A DNA stretch of 64,000 bases from Sporosarcina ureae DSM 2281 (GCF_000425545.1 NZ_AUDQ01000001.1:186001-250000); one strand, 5' to 3'. Positions 10,414 through 20,018 are shown, counted from the stretch's first letter. The notes: generated from the sequence alone by a model not told the origin. A program made the numbers and translations.

Positions 10414-11346
10414 TTACTTACCCCATTTTATACATAAGCCGCCCCATGTCAAGCCGCCACCGAATCCTACCAGAACAATCACATCATCATCTTTCACTCG
10501 ACCTTCAGCTAAATCGTCCGTCAATGAAATTGGTATAGATGCGGCCGATGTATTCCCGTACTTATGAACCGTTTTCGACATCTTCTCAACCGGCAAGCCT
10601 AAACGCTCACGCGACGCTTCCATAATACGGATATTCGCTTGGTGCGGCACAAGATAGTCCACTTCGTCTGTCTTCAAACCAGCTTTTTCCGCAACGTTGA
10701 CTGCTGTTTCTCCCATTTGGCGGACCGCAAACTTGAATACTTCACGGCCGTTCATTTCTAGATATTTATCGTGATGGAGATGTTTTCCACCCGAACCGTC
10801 TGCTCCCAATTCAAATGATAGGATTCCTCTTCCTTCACTGACTTTACCAACGACTGTTGCTCCAGCACCGTCACCGAACAGGACAGCGGTATTACGATCT
10901 TCCCAGTCAACGATTTTTGATAACTTTTCCACGCCTACTACGAGGACATAATCATATGTGCCTGACTCAACAAATTGCTTCGCTGTTACGATACCATAGA
11001 TGAACCCTGCACATGCTGCAGAAATATCCATCGCCGCTGCGTTTTTAGCACCTAAACGTTCTTGGATCATCGTTGCGACAGACGGGAAAATCTTATCTGG
11101 CGTAACTGTAGCTACCAAAATGAGACCGATTTGATCGGCACGAATATCTGCTGACTGTAATGCGTCTTTCGCTGCTTCAAACGCCATGTCCGATGTATCA
11201 ATAGTATCTTCTGCGATTCGACGCTCTTCTATTCCCGTACGCGTGCGAATCCATTCGTCTGATGTGTCTAAACGTTTTTCTAAATCATGGTTTGTTAAAA
11301 CAGTTGGTGGAACATATTTCCCCATTCCTAAAAGTCCAGCTCTCAT
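10414..11346 (-). CDS. fabH: Beta-ketoacyl-ACP synthase III
   Basis: Initiates fatty acid synthesis by condensing acyl-CoA with malonyl-ACP; in Bacillales it favours branched primers. Catalytic triad visible: Cys in ISAACAGF, His in [10 protein letters not shown], Asn in YGNTSAAS. The frame opens at 11370, but the family N-terminus ([13 protein letters not shown]) begins at the ATG at 11346, so the shorter 310-residue product is preferred. First gene of the fabH-fabF unit. Confidence 0.96.
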   Translation of the reverse strand: MRAGLLGMGKYVPPTVLTNHDLEKRLDTSDEWIRTRTGIEERRIAEDTIDTSDMAFEAAKDALQSADIRADQIGLILVATVTPDKIFPSVATMIQERLGAKNAAAMDISAACAGFIYGIVTAKQFVESGTYDYVLVVGVEKLSKIVDWEDRNTAVLFGDGAGATVVGKVSEGRGILSFELGADGSGGKHLHHDKYLEMNGREVFKFAVRQMGETAVNVAEKAGLKTDEVDYLVPHQANIRIMEASRERLGLPVEKMSKTVHKYGNTSAASIPISLTDDLAEGRVKDDDVIVLVGFGGGLTWGGLCIKWGK

Positions 11347-11375
11347 CTCATCTACCCCGTTCCTTATCATCTAAT

Positions 11376-11421
11376 ATTAGTACCTGGTAGTAATTATAGA
11401 AGAAAAAACATGCTTTTTCAA
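11376..11421 (-). promoter_or_regulatory. fabH promoter with FapR-type operator
   Basis: On the minus strand TTGAAA (11416-11421), 17-nt spacer and TATAAT (11393-11398) make a near-consensus sigma-A promoter. Overlapping its -10 is ATTAGTACCTGGTAGTAAT (11376-11394), a close match to the FapR operator of Bacillales. FapR represses fatty acid genes and is released by malonyl-CoA; the regulator itself is not in this window. Confidence 0.85.
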
Positions 11422-11462
11422 GACGAGGACACTTTTCCGTCAAATATAATGTGTAATTTCAT

Positions 11463-11491
11463 TTCAACGTTTTAGCTTACTATGGTATGAT
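11463..11491 (+). promoter_or_regulatory. Promoter of the DUF2929 gene
   Basis: TTCAAC, 17-nt spacer, TATGAT preceded by TGG (extended -10), 25 nt before the start codon. Confidence 0.6.
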
Positions 11492-11515
11492 GTACTATGA
11501 AATAGACTAGTCGAG

Positions 11516-11707
11516 GTGAAAATCATGCACTATATTATGACATTTGTTTGGTCGTTCCTCTTGGTAGCTATGTTAAACTATGTTGCTGGCTCCATTGGGG
11601 GCAATGCATTTGACTTCATGGCGGGCGTTACCGTCTCAATCGTTTTGGCTATCCTTGTATTGATTATCACTACAATCATTCCAGACGAATCACCAGCAGA
11701 CGTTTGA
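11516..11707 (+). CDS. DUF2929 small membrane protein (YjzD-like)
   Basis: Sixty-three residues with two transmembrane segments (about 5-25 and 35-56) and a short acidic tail. The N-terminus (MHYIMTFVWSFLL) resembles the YjzD/DUF2929 family, which in several Bacillales sits near fabH or clpB, as here. Start: I give the ATG after GAGGTGAAAATC; the frame's first ATG (11516) lies inside that ribosome site, so translation may begin at the second ATG two codons on. Function unknown. Confidence 0.72.
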   Translation: MKIMHYIMTFVWSFLLVAMLNYVAGSIGGNAFDFMAGVTVSIVLAILVLIITTIIPDESPADV

Positions 11708-11716
11708 TTTACGACC

Positions 11717-11755
11717 AAAAAGCGTAAGAACTGTTCAACAGTTCTTACGCTTTTT
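11717..11755. terminator. Bidirectional terminator (DUF2929 gene / clpB)
   Basis: Perfect hairpin AGCGTAAGAACTG / CAGTTCTTACGCT flanked by A and T runs, between convergent genes. Confidence 0.92.
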
Positions 11756-11764
11756 ATTTTGATC

Positions 11765-13909
11765 TCATCGGACAACTTCCACAACCAATTCTCCTTCTTG
11801 CATGGACAATTTGATTTGCTGTCCTTCCACAAGACCGCCTCGTATAACCTCTTTCGCAACTTTTGTTTCCACATGTCGCTGAATGAATCGTTTCAATGGT
11901 CGCGCACCAAAGTCCGCATCTGCCCCTTCTCGAACAATCCAGTCGAGTACCTCATCATCATAGACGAGCAATAAATCTTGCTCTTCCAGACGCTCAACCA
12001 AATCACCAAGCATCTTGTTGGTAATTGCTTTAAATGAATCAGTGGTCAATGAATGGAAGATAATAATATCATCCATTCGGTTCAATAACTCCGGTTTGAA
12101 ATGACTACGAAGTGCTGCCATGATCAAATCTTCTTTGGCATGCTCTGTATCTTCTAAATCATTCTCGAGTAAATAAGCTGACCCGATATTCGATGTCATG
12201 ATGATGACAGTGTTCGTAAAGTTTACTAAACGCCCTTGACTATCAGTAATACGACCGTCATCTAAAATTTGCAGTAAAATATTCGCTACATCAGGATGCG
12301 CTTTTTCAATTTCATCCAATAATACAACAGCATATGGATTGCGTCGTACCGCTTCCGTTAACTGACCGCCTTCTTCATAGCCGATGTATCCTGGAGGTGC
12401 GCCGACTAGACGTGACACACTATGTTTCTCCATATACTCAGACATATCGATTCGTACGAAGTGATCTTCCGAATCAAATAACGTCGCTGCCAATGTTTTC
12501 GCAAGCTCTGTCTTCCCTACGCCAGTCGGTCCAAGGAATAAGAACGACCCAATAGGCTTATTTGGATCTTGAATCCCAGCACGCGCACGCCAGACAGCTT
12601 CTGTGACAAGTTGTACTGCATTGTCTTGTCCAATGACGCGTTCTTTCAATGTTTCATGCAAGCGCAATAACTTCTCACGCTCTCCTTCAACTAGTTTCGT
12701 TACCGGAATACCTGTCCAACGAGCAACGATTGAAGCGATCTCTTCTTCCGTCACTTCTTCACGTAACAGACGTATATCCTTCGTTCCTTCTAACGGACTT
12801 TCCAATGCTTTCAATTCTTTTTCCAACGCGGGAATTTTACCGTACTGTAATTCAGCGGCTTTGTTCAAATCAAAACTACCTTGCGCCTCTTCAAGTTCTC
12901 TACGGTAACGATCCAGTTCTTCACGTTTACTTTGAATAATTTTCAATGCAGCTTTTTCTTCATCCCACTGCTCCCGCATACCTTTTGATGAATCTTTCAA
13001 GTCTTCTAACTCTTCTCGTAAAGTTTGTAGACGCGACTGACTCATCGTATCTTTCTCTTTACGCAATGCTTGCTCTTCAATCTCAAGTTGCATGATTCTA
13101 CGAGTCACCGCATCCAGCTCGGATGGCATTGAATCAATTTCCGTACGAATCATCGCACTCGCTTCATCGATTAAATCAATTGCTTTATCGGGCATGAAGC
13201 GTTCAGTTAAATAACGATCAGATAATGTTGCAGCGGCAACTATTGCACGGTCATGAATACGCACACCATGGTGCAATTCAAAACGTTCTTTTAGTCCACG
13301 CAAAATAGATACCGTATCTTCAACAGATGGTTCACGCACCATTACTTGCTGGAATCGTCTTTCAAGTGCCGCATCCTTCTCGATATACATCCGGTATTCA
13401 TCGAGTGTAGTCGCACCAATACAATACAATTCACCGCGTGCAAGCATCGGCTTCAACATATTCCCCGCGTCCATCGCACCTTCTGTTTTCCCAGCTCCAA
13501 CTATCGTATGAATCTCATCAATGAACATAATGATTTCGCCATCGCTATCTTTCACTTGCTTCAAAACACTTTTCAGACGCTCTTCAAACTCTCCGCGATA
13601 CTTCGCACCCGCAATCAGTGCACTCATATCCAGCTCGAAAATCTGACGGTCTTTCAATCCTTCTGGCACATCCCCTTTTACAATACGCTGCGCCAATCCT
13701 TCCACAATTGCAGTTTTACCAACGCCAGGCTCCCCGATGAGAACAGGATTGTTTTTGGTCTTTCTTGATAATATTCGGATTACATTTCGAATTTCTTCAT
13801 CCCGGCCAATAACCGGATCCATTTTTCCGTTTTTCACTTCTTCTACAAGATTACGACCGAATTGCTCTAGTGGTGAGCGCTGATCTTCTTGCATTCCGTC
13901 CATACGCAT
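11765..13909 (-). CDS. clpB: ClpB disaggregase lacking the N-terminal domain
   Basis: Hsp100 AAA+ chaperone that rescues aggregated proteins with DnaK. Order seen: AAA1 (Walker [10 protein letters not shown], Walker B FIDEIH), a long coiled-coil middle domain of about 120 residues (which marks ClpB rather than ClpC or ClpE), then AAA2 ([18 protein letters not shown]) and the C-terminal small domain. About 715 residues against the usual 860: the protein starts just before the LEQFGRNL linker, so the substrate-binding Clp_N domain is absent. No Clp_N coding is seen upstream, only a promoter region. The frame opens at 13915, but the ATG at 13909 is better spaced (9 nt) from GAGAGG. Confidence 0.93.
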   Translation of the reverse strand: MRMDGMQEDQRSPLEQFGRNLVEEVKNGKMDPVIGRDEEIRNVIRILSRKTKNNPVLIGEPGVGKTAIVEGLAQRIVKGDVPEGLKDRQIFELDMSALIAGAKYRGEFEERLKSVLKQVKDSDGEIIMFIDEIHTIVGAGKTEGAMDAGNMLKPMLARGELYCIGATTLDEYRMYIEKDAALERRFQQVMVREPSVEDTVSILRGLKERFELHHGVRIHDRAIVAAATLSDRYLTERFMPDKAIDLIDEASAMIRTEIDSMPSELDAVTRRIMQLEIEEQALRKEKDTMSQSRLQTLREELEDLKDSSKGMREQWDEEKAALKIIQSKREELDRYRRELEEAQGSFDLNKAAELQYGKIPALEKELKALESPLEGTKDIRLLREEVTEEEIASIVARWTGIPVTKLVEGEREKLLRLHETLKERVIGQDNAVQLVTEAVWRARAGIQDPNKPIGSFLFLGPTGVGKTELAKTLAATLFDSEDHFVRIDMSEYMEKHSVSRLVGAPPGYIGYEEGGQLTEAVRRNPYAVVLLDEIEKAHPDVANILLQILDDGRITDSQGRLVNFTNTVIIMTSNIGSAYLLENDLEDTEHAKEDLIMAALRSHFKPELLNRMDDIIIFHSLTTDSFKAITNKMLGDLVERLEEQDLLLVYDDEVLDWIVREGADADFGARPLKRFIQRHVETKVAKEVIRGGLVEGQQIKLSMQEGELVVEVVR

Positions 13910-13935
13910 ATACATCCGCCTCTCGTTTATTTGAC

Positions 13936-13964
13936 TTTGACTATCTTTGATTAATTTAATTATA
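13936..13964 (-). promoter_or_regulatory. clpB promoter region with CtsR-type operator
   Basis: On the minus strand AATCAAA-GAT-AGTCAAA (13936-13952) matches the CtsR tandem heptamer RGTCAAANANRGTCAAA with one mismatch. A TATAAT -10 lies at 13959-13964; the -35 is weak. CtsR represses class III heat-shock genes in Firmicutes, which fits clpB. Confidence 0.65.
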
Positions 13965-14023
13965 GAATATTTTTTGTCTGAAGTAAAAGATTAACACTCG
14001 AATTAGCCAACTATTTCAGACAT

Positions 14024-14053
14024 AAAAAGTCGCCCGCAAGTATGCGAGCGACG
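14024..14053 (-). terminator. Terminator of the RraA-like gene
   Basis: GTCGCTCGCA / TTGCGGGCGAC stem followed by TTTTT on the minus strand, 5 nt past the stop. Confidence 0.8.
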
Positions 14054-14057
14054 TGTA

Positions 14058-14537
14058 TTACACTAGTTGGCGTGGCGCAACGACTACCCCATCTTCGTCT
14101 GCGTAGACATAGTGACCTGGTGTCCATTCAACGTTTCCGAAGCGCAGAACTTCGTCTTTCTGCCCTTCGCCACGTTTGATACTCTTGACCGGCATGCTAC
14201 CGATCGCCATGACACCAATTTCCTGTGTGCCAAGATCCGCAGTGTCGCGTGCACAGCCATAGATAATGACGCCTGCGAGTTTACGGTCTTGTGCGATTTC
14301 GCCGAGCATGTCCCCCATGAGTGCGCAGCGCTTTGAACCCCCGCCGTCTACAACCAATACATGGCCTTCTGGAATCGTTTGAAGCGCTTCTTTGACCAGC
14401 ACATTGTCTTCAAAGACTTTCACTGTCGAGATCGGCCCCGAGAATCTCTTGTGTTTTCCGTAAGATTTGAACTCCACTGTACATACTTGCAGTTCGTCGA
14501 TGAAGTCATCGCAAAGGTCTGCTGTTTTAACTGACAT
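14058..14537 (-). CDS. RraA-like protein / 4-hydroxy-4-methyl-2-oxoglutarate aldolase family
   Basis: RraA-fold protein of 159 residues. The family covers regulators of RNase E and class II HMG/CHA aldolases; Gram-positives such as this lack the classical RNase E, so the regulator role is unlikely and aldolase or oxaloacetate decarboxylase activity is the better guess. The conserved loops VVDGGGSKRCALMGD and GVIIYGCARDTADLG, with the active-site Arg and Asp region, are present. It appears to be a single-gene unit with its own terminator. Confidence 0.88.
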   Translation of the reverse strand: MSVKTADLCDDFIDELQVCTVEFKSYGKHKRFSGPISTVKVFEDNVLVKEALQTIPEGHVLVVDGGGSKRCALMGDMLGEIAQDRKLAGVIIYGCARDTADLGTQEIGVMAIGSMPVKSIKRGEGQKDEVLRFGNVEWTPGHYVYADEDGVVVAPRQLV

Positions 14538-14676
14538 TTCCCATTCCCCCTAGTACATTCTGTTTGACGCTACCCTATTCCTATTCGACAAAATCCTGCA
14601 TTTCCTTTTTTAAATCTATATATAGTCATAGAAGTTACAGATATTTGCTAAGAATAATTACAGGGCGTCCGTAAGG

Positions 14677-14807
14677 GGATTGAAGCTCCAGCTGGCGGAC
14701 GCTTTCCCATGGGCGTGGCCTTGAGCCTCCTCGTGCGCTTCGCTTCTGCGGGGTCTCAAGGCGCACGCTGATCCATCGGGAGTCGCCGCCAGCTTCCGCT
14801 TCAATCC
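14677..14807 (-). repeat. Mosaic structured repeat R2 (core type b)
   Basis: Inverted relative to R1. Outer arms GGATTGAAGC / GCTTCAATCC pair perfectly. The core has GTGCGC/GCGCAC and CCTTGAG/CTCAAGG in interleaved order. Together with R3 it fills most of the 14538-15136 gap; no gene is seen there. Confidence 0.85.
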
Positions 14808-14963
14808 TAGTTACAAAGTGGTGGTAACTAGATTACATACTGTGAATAGAAAGTGAATGATTGTTGTGGTTCCATTAGTTCAAGTTTAAATCAGTCCAGA
14901 TTATAAAACGATTACAAGCCAAATTTCACTGAATAACAGAAAATGTCACCCACTCAGCTTATA

Positions 14964-15095
14964 AGGGATTGGCGCGTAGGAGGGGCGACTCCTAGAGGAT
15001 CAGCTCGACAGGTGATACAACCAATAGAGAGCTCGCGACCTGGTTGGCTCACCGCGAGCCCTCAGGAAAGCGTCCCCTCCGAAGCGCCAATCCCT
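14964..15095 (+). repeat. Mosaic structured repeat R3 (core type a)
   Basis: Outer arms GGATTGGCGC / GCGCCAATCC. Inner arms GGGGCGACTCC / GGAAAGCGTCCCC. The core has GGTGA..CAACCA pairing with TGGTTGgcTCACC, and GCTCGCG pairing with CGCGAGC. Flanking TGTCACCCACTCAG recurs beside R8. Confidence 0.85.
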
Positions 15096-15136
15096 ATCCC
15101 AACAGCCTGACAGCCTAACCACCTTTTCCAATCCAT

Positions 15137-15169
15137 AAAAAACCACACCGCTTGAAAACGGTGTGGTTT
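15137..15169 (-). terminator. Terminator of yitV-yitW
   Basis: AAACCACACCG / CGGTGTGGTTT hairpin with a T run on the minus strand, 11 nt past the stop. Confidence 0.92.
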
Positions 15170-15179
15170 GTATGATCTA

Positions 15180-15494
15180 TTAACGTACGCCTAGTGCAAT
15201 CTTGGCATAACGTGACATGTTATCGCGGGACCATGGTGGATTCCAAATGATATCTACCACTGTATCCTTCACCTCTGGGAGTTCCATTAGCTCTTGCTCA
15301 ATATTCGCTACAATCTGTGGACCCATTGGGCAACCCATTGACGTCAGCGTCATCGTAACTTTCGCGACTCCTTCGTCAAGCAACTCTGCATTGTACACCA
15401 ATCCAAGATTGACGATATCAATACCCAATTCAGGGTCGATGACGTTTTCCAACGCACCAAATAAATACTGCTTAATCTCTTCTTCTGTGTTCAT
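15180..15494 (-). CDS. yitW: MIP18/DUF59 iron-sulphur assembly factor (YitW)
   Basis: Small (104 aa) MIP18/PaaD-family protein involved in Fe-S cluster maturation or transfer. Family hallmarks: DPELGIDIVNLGLVY near the N-terminus, the reactive cysteine in TLTSMGCPMG, and WNPPWSRDNMS near the end. Lies 46 nt after yitV on the same strand, matching B. subtilis yitV-yitW order. Likely cytoplasmic. Confidence 0.92.
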   Translation of the reverse strand: MNTEEEIKQYLFGALENVIDPELGIDIVNLGLVYNAELLDEGVAKVTMTLTSMGCPMGPQIVANIEQELMELPEVKDTVVDIIWNPPWSRDNMSRYAKIALGVR

Positions 15495-15540
15495 TGAAAT
15501 GCTCCTCTCTGCTGTGTAGTAATCTTATCTTACCAACATA

Positions 15541-16317
15541 CTACCTTGCACGCAAATGCAGTGCAAGCCAATCGACTGCTGCAAGCATTCCCGGACGTGA
15601 AACAGTGTGCCCGGCATTTTCATCAGGCATCCATTTCAATAGCTCCGGCTCGTCTTCGTAATCCTCTTGAATTTCTTCGTAAAATTCTTTCGTAAACTCA
15701 AATGGCACCATCGTATCTTGTTCCCCGTGCCAAATGAAAAGTGGACGATGATGCAATCTGCCTGGATTTTGTGATAGATCCACTTGGTCAAGGGCTGCGA
15801 ATAGTTGCTGCCGTTCTTCTTGAGACACTGGAATTTCCCTACCACCACGCTCTGCGTAAGAAATTTGTCCTTTGGCTAGGCGCGTGAATGCAGGTGAACC
15901 CATCATCACGGAAGTTGCGTCGATCCAATCATAATTCGCAAGGCAGCCGAATGTCGTGATTCCGCCCATTGAGGTGCCCCCCATGCCAATTAGTGTATCA
16001 TCATCAATCAATTGTTTTTCATAAAGTTCAGCATGTAAAACATCTGCTTCTTTAATAGAAGTCAGCACGATGTCCCAAAAGCTTAATGCTAATTGAAATT
16101 CATCTAAGGATTCCGAGCGATCACCATGCAGTTTGGCTTCGGGTAAGATGACACGAATTCCTAGTTTAGCTAGGTTATATGCGTAGTGTAAATTATGTTC
16201 TTTCGCACTAGTGAATCCATGAAAAAATAGTACAACAGGAATGCGTTCTTTCTCTTTTGACTCTTCTACGATGTGAAGTACCGGGATCTCTTGCCATCTT
16301 TCTGAACGAATTAACAT
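15541..16317 (-). CDS. yitV: Alpha/beta hydrolase, YitV-type esterase
   Basis: Serine hydrolase of 258 residues. Oxyanion region FFHGFTSAKEHN; nucleophile elbow GGTSMGG; acid in WHGEQDTMVPFEF; catalytic His in NAGHTVSRPG. No signal peptide. Substrate unknown; the family is annotated as esterase/peptidase-like. Cotranscribed with yitW and divergent from yitU, as in B. subtilis. Confidence 0.88.
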   Translation of the reverse strand: MLIRSERWQEIPVLHIVEESKEKERIPVVLFFHGFTSAKEHNLHYAYNLAKLGIRVILPEAKLHGDRSESLDEFQLALSFWDIVLTSIKEADVLHAELYEKQLIDDDTLIGMGGTSMGGITTFGCLANYDWIDATSVMMGSPAFTRLAKGQISYAERGGREIPVSQEERQQLFAALDQVDLSQNPGRLHHRPLFIWHGEQDTMVPFEFTKEFYEEIQEDYEDEPELLKWMPDENAGHTVSRPGMLAAVDWLALHLRAR

Positions 16318-16489
16318 GACGATTCCTCTTTTCCTACAATCATTTACTGTTATGTTAGAATAGCAACATATACCAGATAATACAAAACCTTCACCTCATT
16401 GCTCATTCTTTTGACTTACTTACACGGTTAACGATAAACTATAAAGACATAACACTCTGGTAGTATAAGCTGTAATAGGAGAGGATTTC

Positions 16490-17314
16490 TTGAAGCCACA
16501 TTTGATAGTAGTAGACTTAGATGGAACGTTATTAACGGATGAAAAAGTAATTTCACCCAAAACAGAACAGACACTTCGCACAGCTGTGTCACAAGGACAC
16601 CATGTGATGATTGCGACAGGAAGACCATACCGTGCTAGTGAAATATATTACCAACAGCTTGGTCTGACGACACCAATCGTCAACTTTAACGGCGCTTTTG
16701 TCCACCACCCTACGGACCGTTCATGGCAAACGATTCATGAAACGATTGCGTTGCCAGTCGTCAATGAAGTAGTAGATGCTATGCAGAACTTCTCGGTGGA
16801 AAATATTATCGCGGAAGTGATGGATGACGTCTATGCGCACTATCATGATGAGCGCTTTTTGGATATTTTAAACTTTGGCAACCCACTCATCACATCGGGA
16901 GACATTCGGAATTCATTAAAAACCGAACCAACTAGCTTGTTAATCCAAGCCGATTCTCTAACAGTTGATCCGATTCGACAGCATCTAGAAGACATACATG
17001 CGGAAGTCATCGATCACCGCCGTTGGGGGGCTCCATTTAATATTGTGGAAATAGTGCGTCACGGCCTCAACAAAGCAGTAGGTATTGATGCGGTTTCGAA
17101 ATGGATGAATGTGCCGAAAGATCGCATCATCGCCTTTGGAGACGAAGACAACGATCTCGAAATGATTGACTATGCGGGTACAGGTGTCGCAATGGGGAAT
17201 GCCATCGACCGTTTAAAATCCATCGCAGACGAAATAACAGGCACGAATAATGAAGACGGAATTTCACGTATACTGGAAGAACGATTATCCTTACAGAAAA
17301 ACATCGTCGTATAA
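16490..17314 (+). CDS. yitU: Cof-type HAD phosphatase (YitU)
   Basis: HAD-superfamily sugar-phosphate/FMN-type phosphatase with a C2 cap, 274 residues. Motif I VVDLDGTLLT (residues 7-16), motif II IATGRP, motif IV FGDEDNDLEMI. Starts at TTG with GGAGAGG at 5-nt spacing. B. subtilis YitU has been tied to dephosphorylation of the riboflavin precursor; substrate here is inferred only. Followed 12 nt later by the DegV gene, so probably one operon. Confidence 0.9.
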   Translation: MKPHLIVVDLDGTLLTDEKVISPKTEQTLRTAVSQGHHVMIATGRPYRASEIYYQQLGLTTPIVNFNGAFVHHPTDRSWQTIHETIALPVVNEVVDAMQNFSVENIIAEVMDDVYAHYHDERFLDILNFGNPLITSGDIRNSLKTEPTSLLIQADSLTVDPIRQHLEDIHAEVIDHRRWGAPFNIVEIVRHGLNKAVGIDAVSKWMNVPKDRIIAFGDEDNDLEMIDYAGTGVAMGNAIDRLKSIADEITGTNNEDGISRILEERLSLQKNIVV

Positions 17315-17326
17315 GGGGGAAAAGAA

Positions 17327-18184
17327 ATGAAGATTTTTGCGGATAGCGCATGTGATTTACCTTTAGACTTCTTTGAAGAAAACGAAGTTGAACTATTCCC
17401 ATTAAGCGTTCTTCTAGACGGCAAAGAATACGAAGATATCGTCGAGATCAACTCTAAGGAAGTTTTCGATGCGATCCGTCAAGGGCAGCAACCAAAAACT
17501 TCCCAAGCTTCACCCGATCAAATGATGACAACTTGGAAAGACCTTGCAGCATCCGGAGAAGACGGTATCTATATCGCCTTCTCTTCCCAACTGTCAGGAA
17601 CATACCAAACGGCAGTCATGACGAGTGATCAAGTGAAAGAAGACAACCCTTCTATGAACTTGGCAGTCATCGATACACATTGCGCTTCACTTGGCTATGG
17701 TCTACTCGTCAAAGAAGCCGTACGCTTGCGCAATGAAGGCATCGGCATGCGAGAAATCGAACAAGAAATTCGCACAATGGCCACACATATGGAACACCTT
17801 TTCACAGTAGAAGACCTAGACTACTTGGCCAAAGGCGGACGCGTATCCAAAGCAAGCGCATTTTTCGGCGGACTACTTAACATTAAACCGCTACTTCACG
17901 TAGAAGACGGAAAACTCGTGCCAATTGAAAAACACCGTGGACGCAAAAAAGTTCTACGGCGCATGATCGAAATGATGGAAGAACGCGGCAGCAACCTACA
18001 AGAACAAACCATCGCCATCAGCCACGGCGACGATCTAACCACTGCCAAAGAGTTCCAAGAAATGATCCAAGAAGTCATCCAACCAAAAGCAATCGAAATC
18101 CACCAAATAGGCTCCGTCATCGGCTCCCACGCCGGCCCCGGAACCATCGCCCTATTCTTCCTCAACAACACAAAAAGCGAATAA
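17327..18184 (+). CDS. DegV-family fatty-acid-binding protein (YitS-like)
   Basis: DegV proteins (FakB type) carry a fatty acid that the kinase FakA phosphorylates. The 285-residue protein has the N-terminal IFADSACDLP motif, the ligand-pocket segment FSSQLSGTYQTA, and the conserved HRGRKKVLRRM and SHGDD segments. GGGGGAAAAGAA serves as ribosome site. Position next to yitU matches B. subtilis yitS-yitU synteny. No fakA in the window. Confidence 0.9.
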   Translation: MKIFADSACDLPLDFFEENEVELFPLSVLLDGKEYEDIVEINSKEVFDAIRQGQQPKTSQASPDQMMTTWKDLAASGEDGIYIAFSSQLSGTYQTAVMTSDQVKEDNPSMNLAVIDTHCASLGYGLLVKEAVRLRNEGIGMREIEQEIRTMATHMEHLFTVEDLDYLAKGGRVSKASAFFGGLLNIKPLLHVEDGKLVPIEKHRGRKKVLRRMIEMMEERGSNLQEQTIAISHGDDLTTAKEFQEMIQEVIQPKAIEIHQIGSVIGSHAGPGTIALFFLNNTKSE

Positions 18185-18214
18185 AAAAACAGCCCGCATA
18201 AACCGCAGACTGTC

Positions 18215-18266
18215 AAAGACTCAAGAAGAATTCCAATGTTAGGAACTCATCTTGAGTCTTTATTTT
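18215..18266 (+). terminator. Terminator of yitU-degV
   Basis: AAAGACTCAAGA / TCTTGAGTCTTT stem followed by ATTTTCT. Confidence 0.85.
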
Positions 18267-18311
18267 CTATTAATTTAACTTTGTAATTTCAATAAAATAT
18301 GATAGTTAATC

Positions 18312-18494
18312 GTAAGTGGAAGGCGGCGAGTGCCAAGATGTGCTCCTAACGCTACGCTTTTACTCGCAAAAGCCGTTCTTCGTAACGGCTCTTCCCGATG
18401 GATAAGCGTGCGCCTTGAGACCCCGCAGAAGCGAAGCGCACGAGGAGGCTTAAGGCCACGCCCATGGGAAAGCGTCCGCCTGGAACGTTGATCA
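18312..18494 (+). repeat. Mosaic structured repeat R4 (core type b, with insertion)
   Basis: Same core as R2 (CCTTGAG / CTTAAGG with one G-U; GTGCGC / GCGCAC). The left arm GGCGGCGA is interrupted by about 58 extra bases before CTTCCCGATGG, with its own small hairpin AGCCGTT..AACGGCT. Lies between the degV terminator and the convergent amylase-like gene. Confidence 0.8.
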
Positions 18495-18509
18495 ACAGTG
18501 CCTTACCCC

Positions 18510-19880
18510 TTACTTCTTCTCTCTAACAACTTCTTCAGTCCGTCCCTGCTTGCCCTTCCGTATAACCATATACAAAAACAACGCAAACAGAACAACTACC
18601 ATAATAGAAGCTATTAGATAAGGCGTATTAAATCCTTTATCCTCTTCAATGATATAAACTTCCGCTAACTCACGATCAAGTACGACATGATACTTATTAT
18701 CCTTCGTCTCCTTAATCAAATCCTGACCTATTACACCGCGAAGCTTCTTTTTCTCCCCAATCACCGAAGGATCCAGCTCAAAGCTCTGCACTTCCGACGT
18801 ATTATTGAGCGCAATAATCCACGTCTCCTCTTCAGAAGAACGTTCAAACACAACAAATCCATCTTCATTATGCAGGAACTTGAAATCTCCTGTACGAAGA
18901 GTTTCCGAGTCATTACGAAGAGTGTTCAGATCTCCAATCCACTCGTGTAACTCCATATCTGTCTTAAAGTTAAAGAACGGATGGGTTTCTGGTGCCTCTT
19001 TACCATTCACTGCAATTTCTGTTGCATAGGGAACTAATGGAACGCCCGGGAGCATGAATTGTGCAACCGTCGCTACTTTCCAACGTGTCGGTGGGAATTG
19101 ACGAAGTTCCACCATTTTATATGTAAAACGTGGTCCAGTTAAATCATCATACTGCAGTAATTTCCCTGCGTCTTCATTGCTAAACTGATCTAGTGAAGAC
19201 GTATCCGGGTCTACTTGCACAAATGATTCTTGGATCGCTGCACTTCGTTTTTCAGCCGGCATACTGTCAAATGATGCATCACTCTGTTCATTTGTAATTA
19301 CGTACAGACCTTCGTTCGCATCTTTCACTGCTTCGATCATTTTATTCAGGAACTCCGTATCCGCATCATTAAGCAATGTTAAACGAAGCCCGTCCAATTC
19401 ATAATCCGAAACAAATTGCACAGCGAATTCCAGCAGTTCTTGCTGTACAGCAGGATCGCTTACTTCACCTACTAGTGGGAAATCTGCCATGATTTTCAAG
19501 TCGCTCGCATGCATTTCTTCAATTAACGCGGTGAACTCTTCCGCTGTACCGAAGTGCGGTTCAATCTCTTGATAATCAAGAACTTCATTTCCATCATACG
19601 AAGCCGTTTTAAAAACCGGTCCGACAGAAATCATCGTAAAGTGCATATCGATCAAGTGTTGCAATCGATTGCTGATTCCTGCAAAGTCGCCACCGTTAAA
19701 AATAGCTGGATTTTTTGCGTCGGCATCAAAATCATTAGATTCAATCCCATTATTGAAACGGTCGACAAGTAAATCATAGATACTTTCATCGCTGAAAGAT
19801 CGATCGGTATCTGCAAAAGCGGGTTGTGCTATCGATAGGGCAAGCATACAGGTTGCCAGTAGTCCGATTATTCGTTTCAC
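18510..19880 (-). CDS. Membrane-anchored GH13 amylase-like protein, probably catalytically inactive
   Basis: 456 residues: signal peptide (1-23, ending QPAFA), TIM-barrel region resembling alpha-amylase (IYDLLVDRFNNG, FNGGDFAGI), a C-terminal beta domain, one transmembrane helix (about 423-443) and a basic tail. The catalytic set appears lost: region II reads GLRLTLLND where active enzymes have G-x-R-x-D, so the nucleophile is Thr; region IV reads YDDLTGPRF where NHD is expected; region I (MADFPLVGEV) lacks the NH. The region III Glu may survive (TNEQ). It could be a sugar-binding or scaffold pseudoenzyme. Complete frame, so not a pseudogene by frameshift. Confidence 0.8.
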   Translation of the reverse strand: MKRIIGLLATCMLALSIAQPAFADTDRSFSDESIYDLLVDRFNNGIESNDFDADAKNPAIFNGGDFAGISNRLQHLIDMHFTMISVGPVFKTASYDGNEVLDYQEIEPHFGTAEEFTALIEEMHASDLKIMADFPLVGEVSDPAVQQELLEFAVQFVSDYELDGLRLTLLNDADTEFLNKMIEAVKDANEGLYVITNEQSDASFDSMPAEKRSAAIQESFVQVDPDTSSLDQFSNEDAGKLLQYDDLTGPRFTYKMVELRQFPPTRWKVATVAQFMLPGVPLVPYATEIAVNGKEAPETHPFFNFKTDMELHEWIGDLNTLRNDSETLRTGDFKFLHNEDGFVVFERSSEEETWIIALNNTSEVQSFELDPSVIGEKKKLRGVIGQDLIKETKDNKYHVVLDRELAEVYIIEEDKGFNTPYLIASIMVVVLFALFLYMVIRKGKQGRTEEVVREKK

Positions 19881-20018
19881 TTTAGTAAATCCTCCTCATA
19901 CAAACTCTTCTTTTAGTTTATCAAACGGTAGCAAGCCATGCTATTCTTTCTTATGAAAACTATTGACGCGTTCTGTAAATACGGCAATCTTGTGAAAGTA
20001 TGATGCCCATGTCAATTT

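Noticed and set aside
13346-13768. 140-residue plus-strand ORF
   Set aside because: Antisense to the ClpB AAA1 domain, with no ribosome site.
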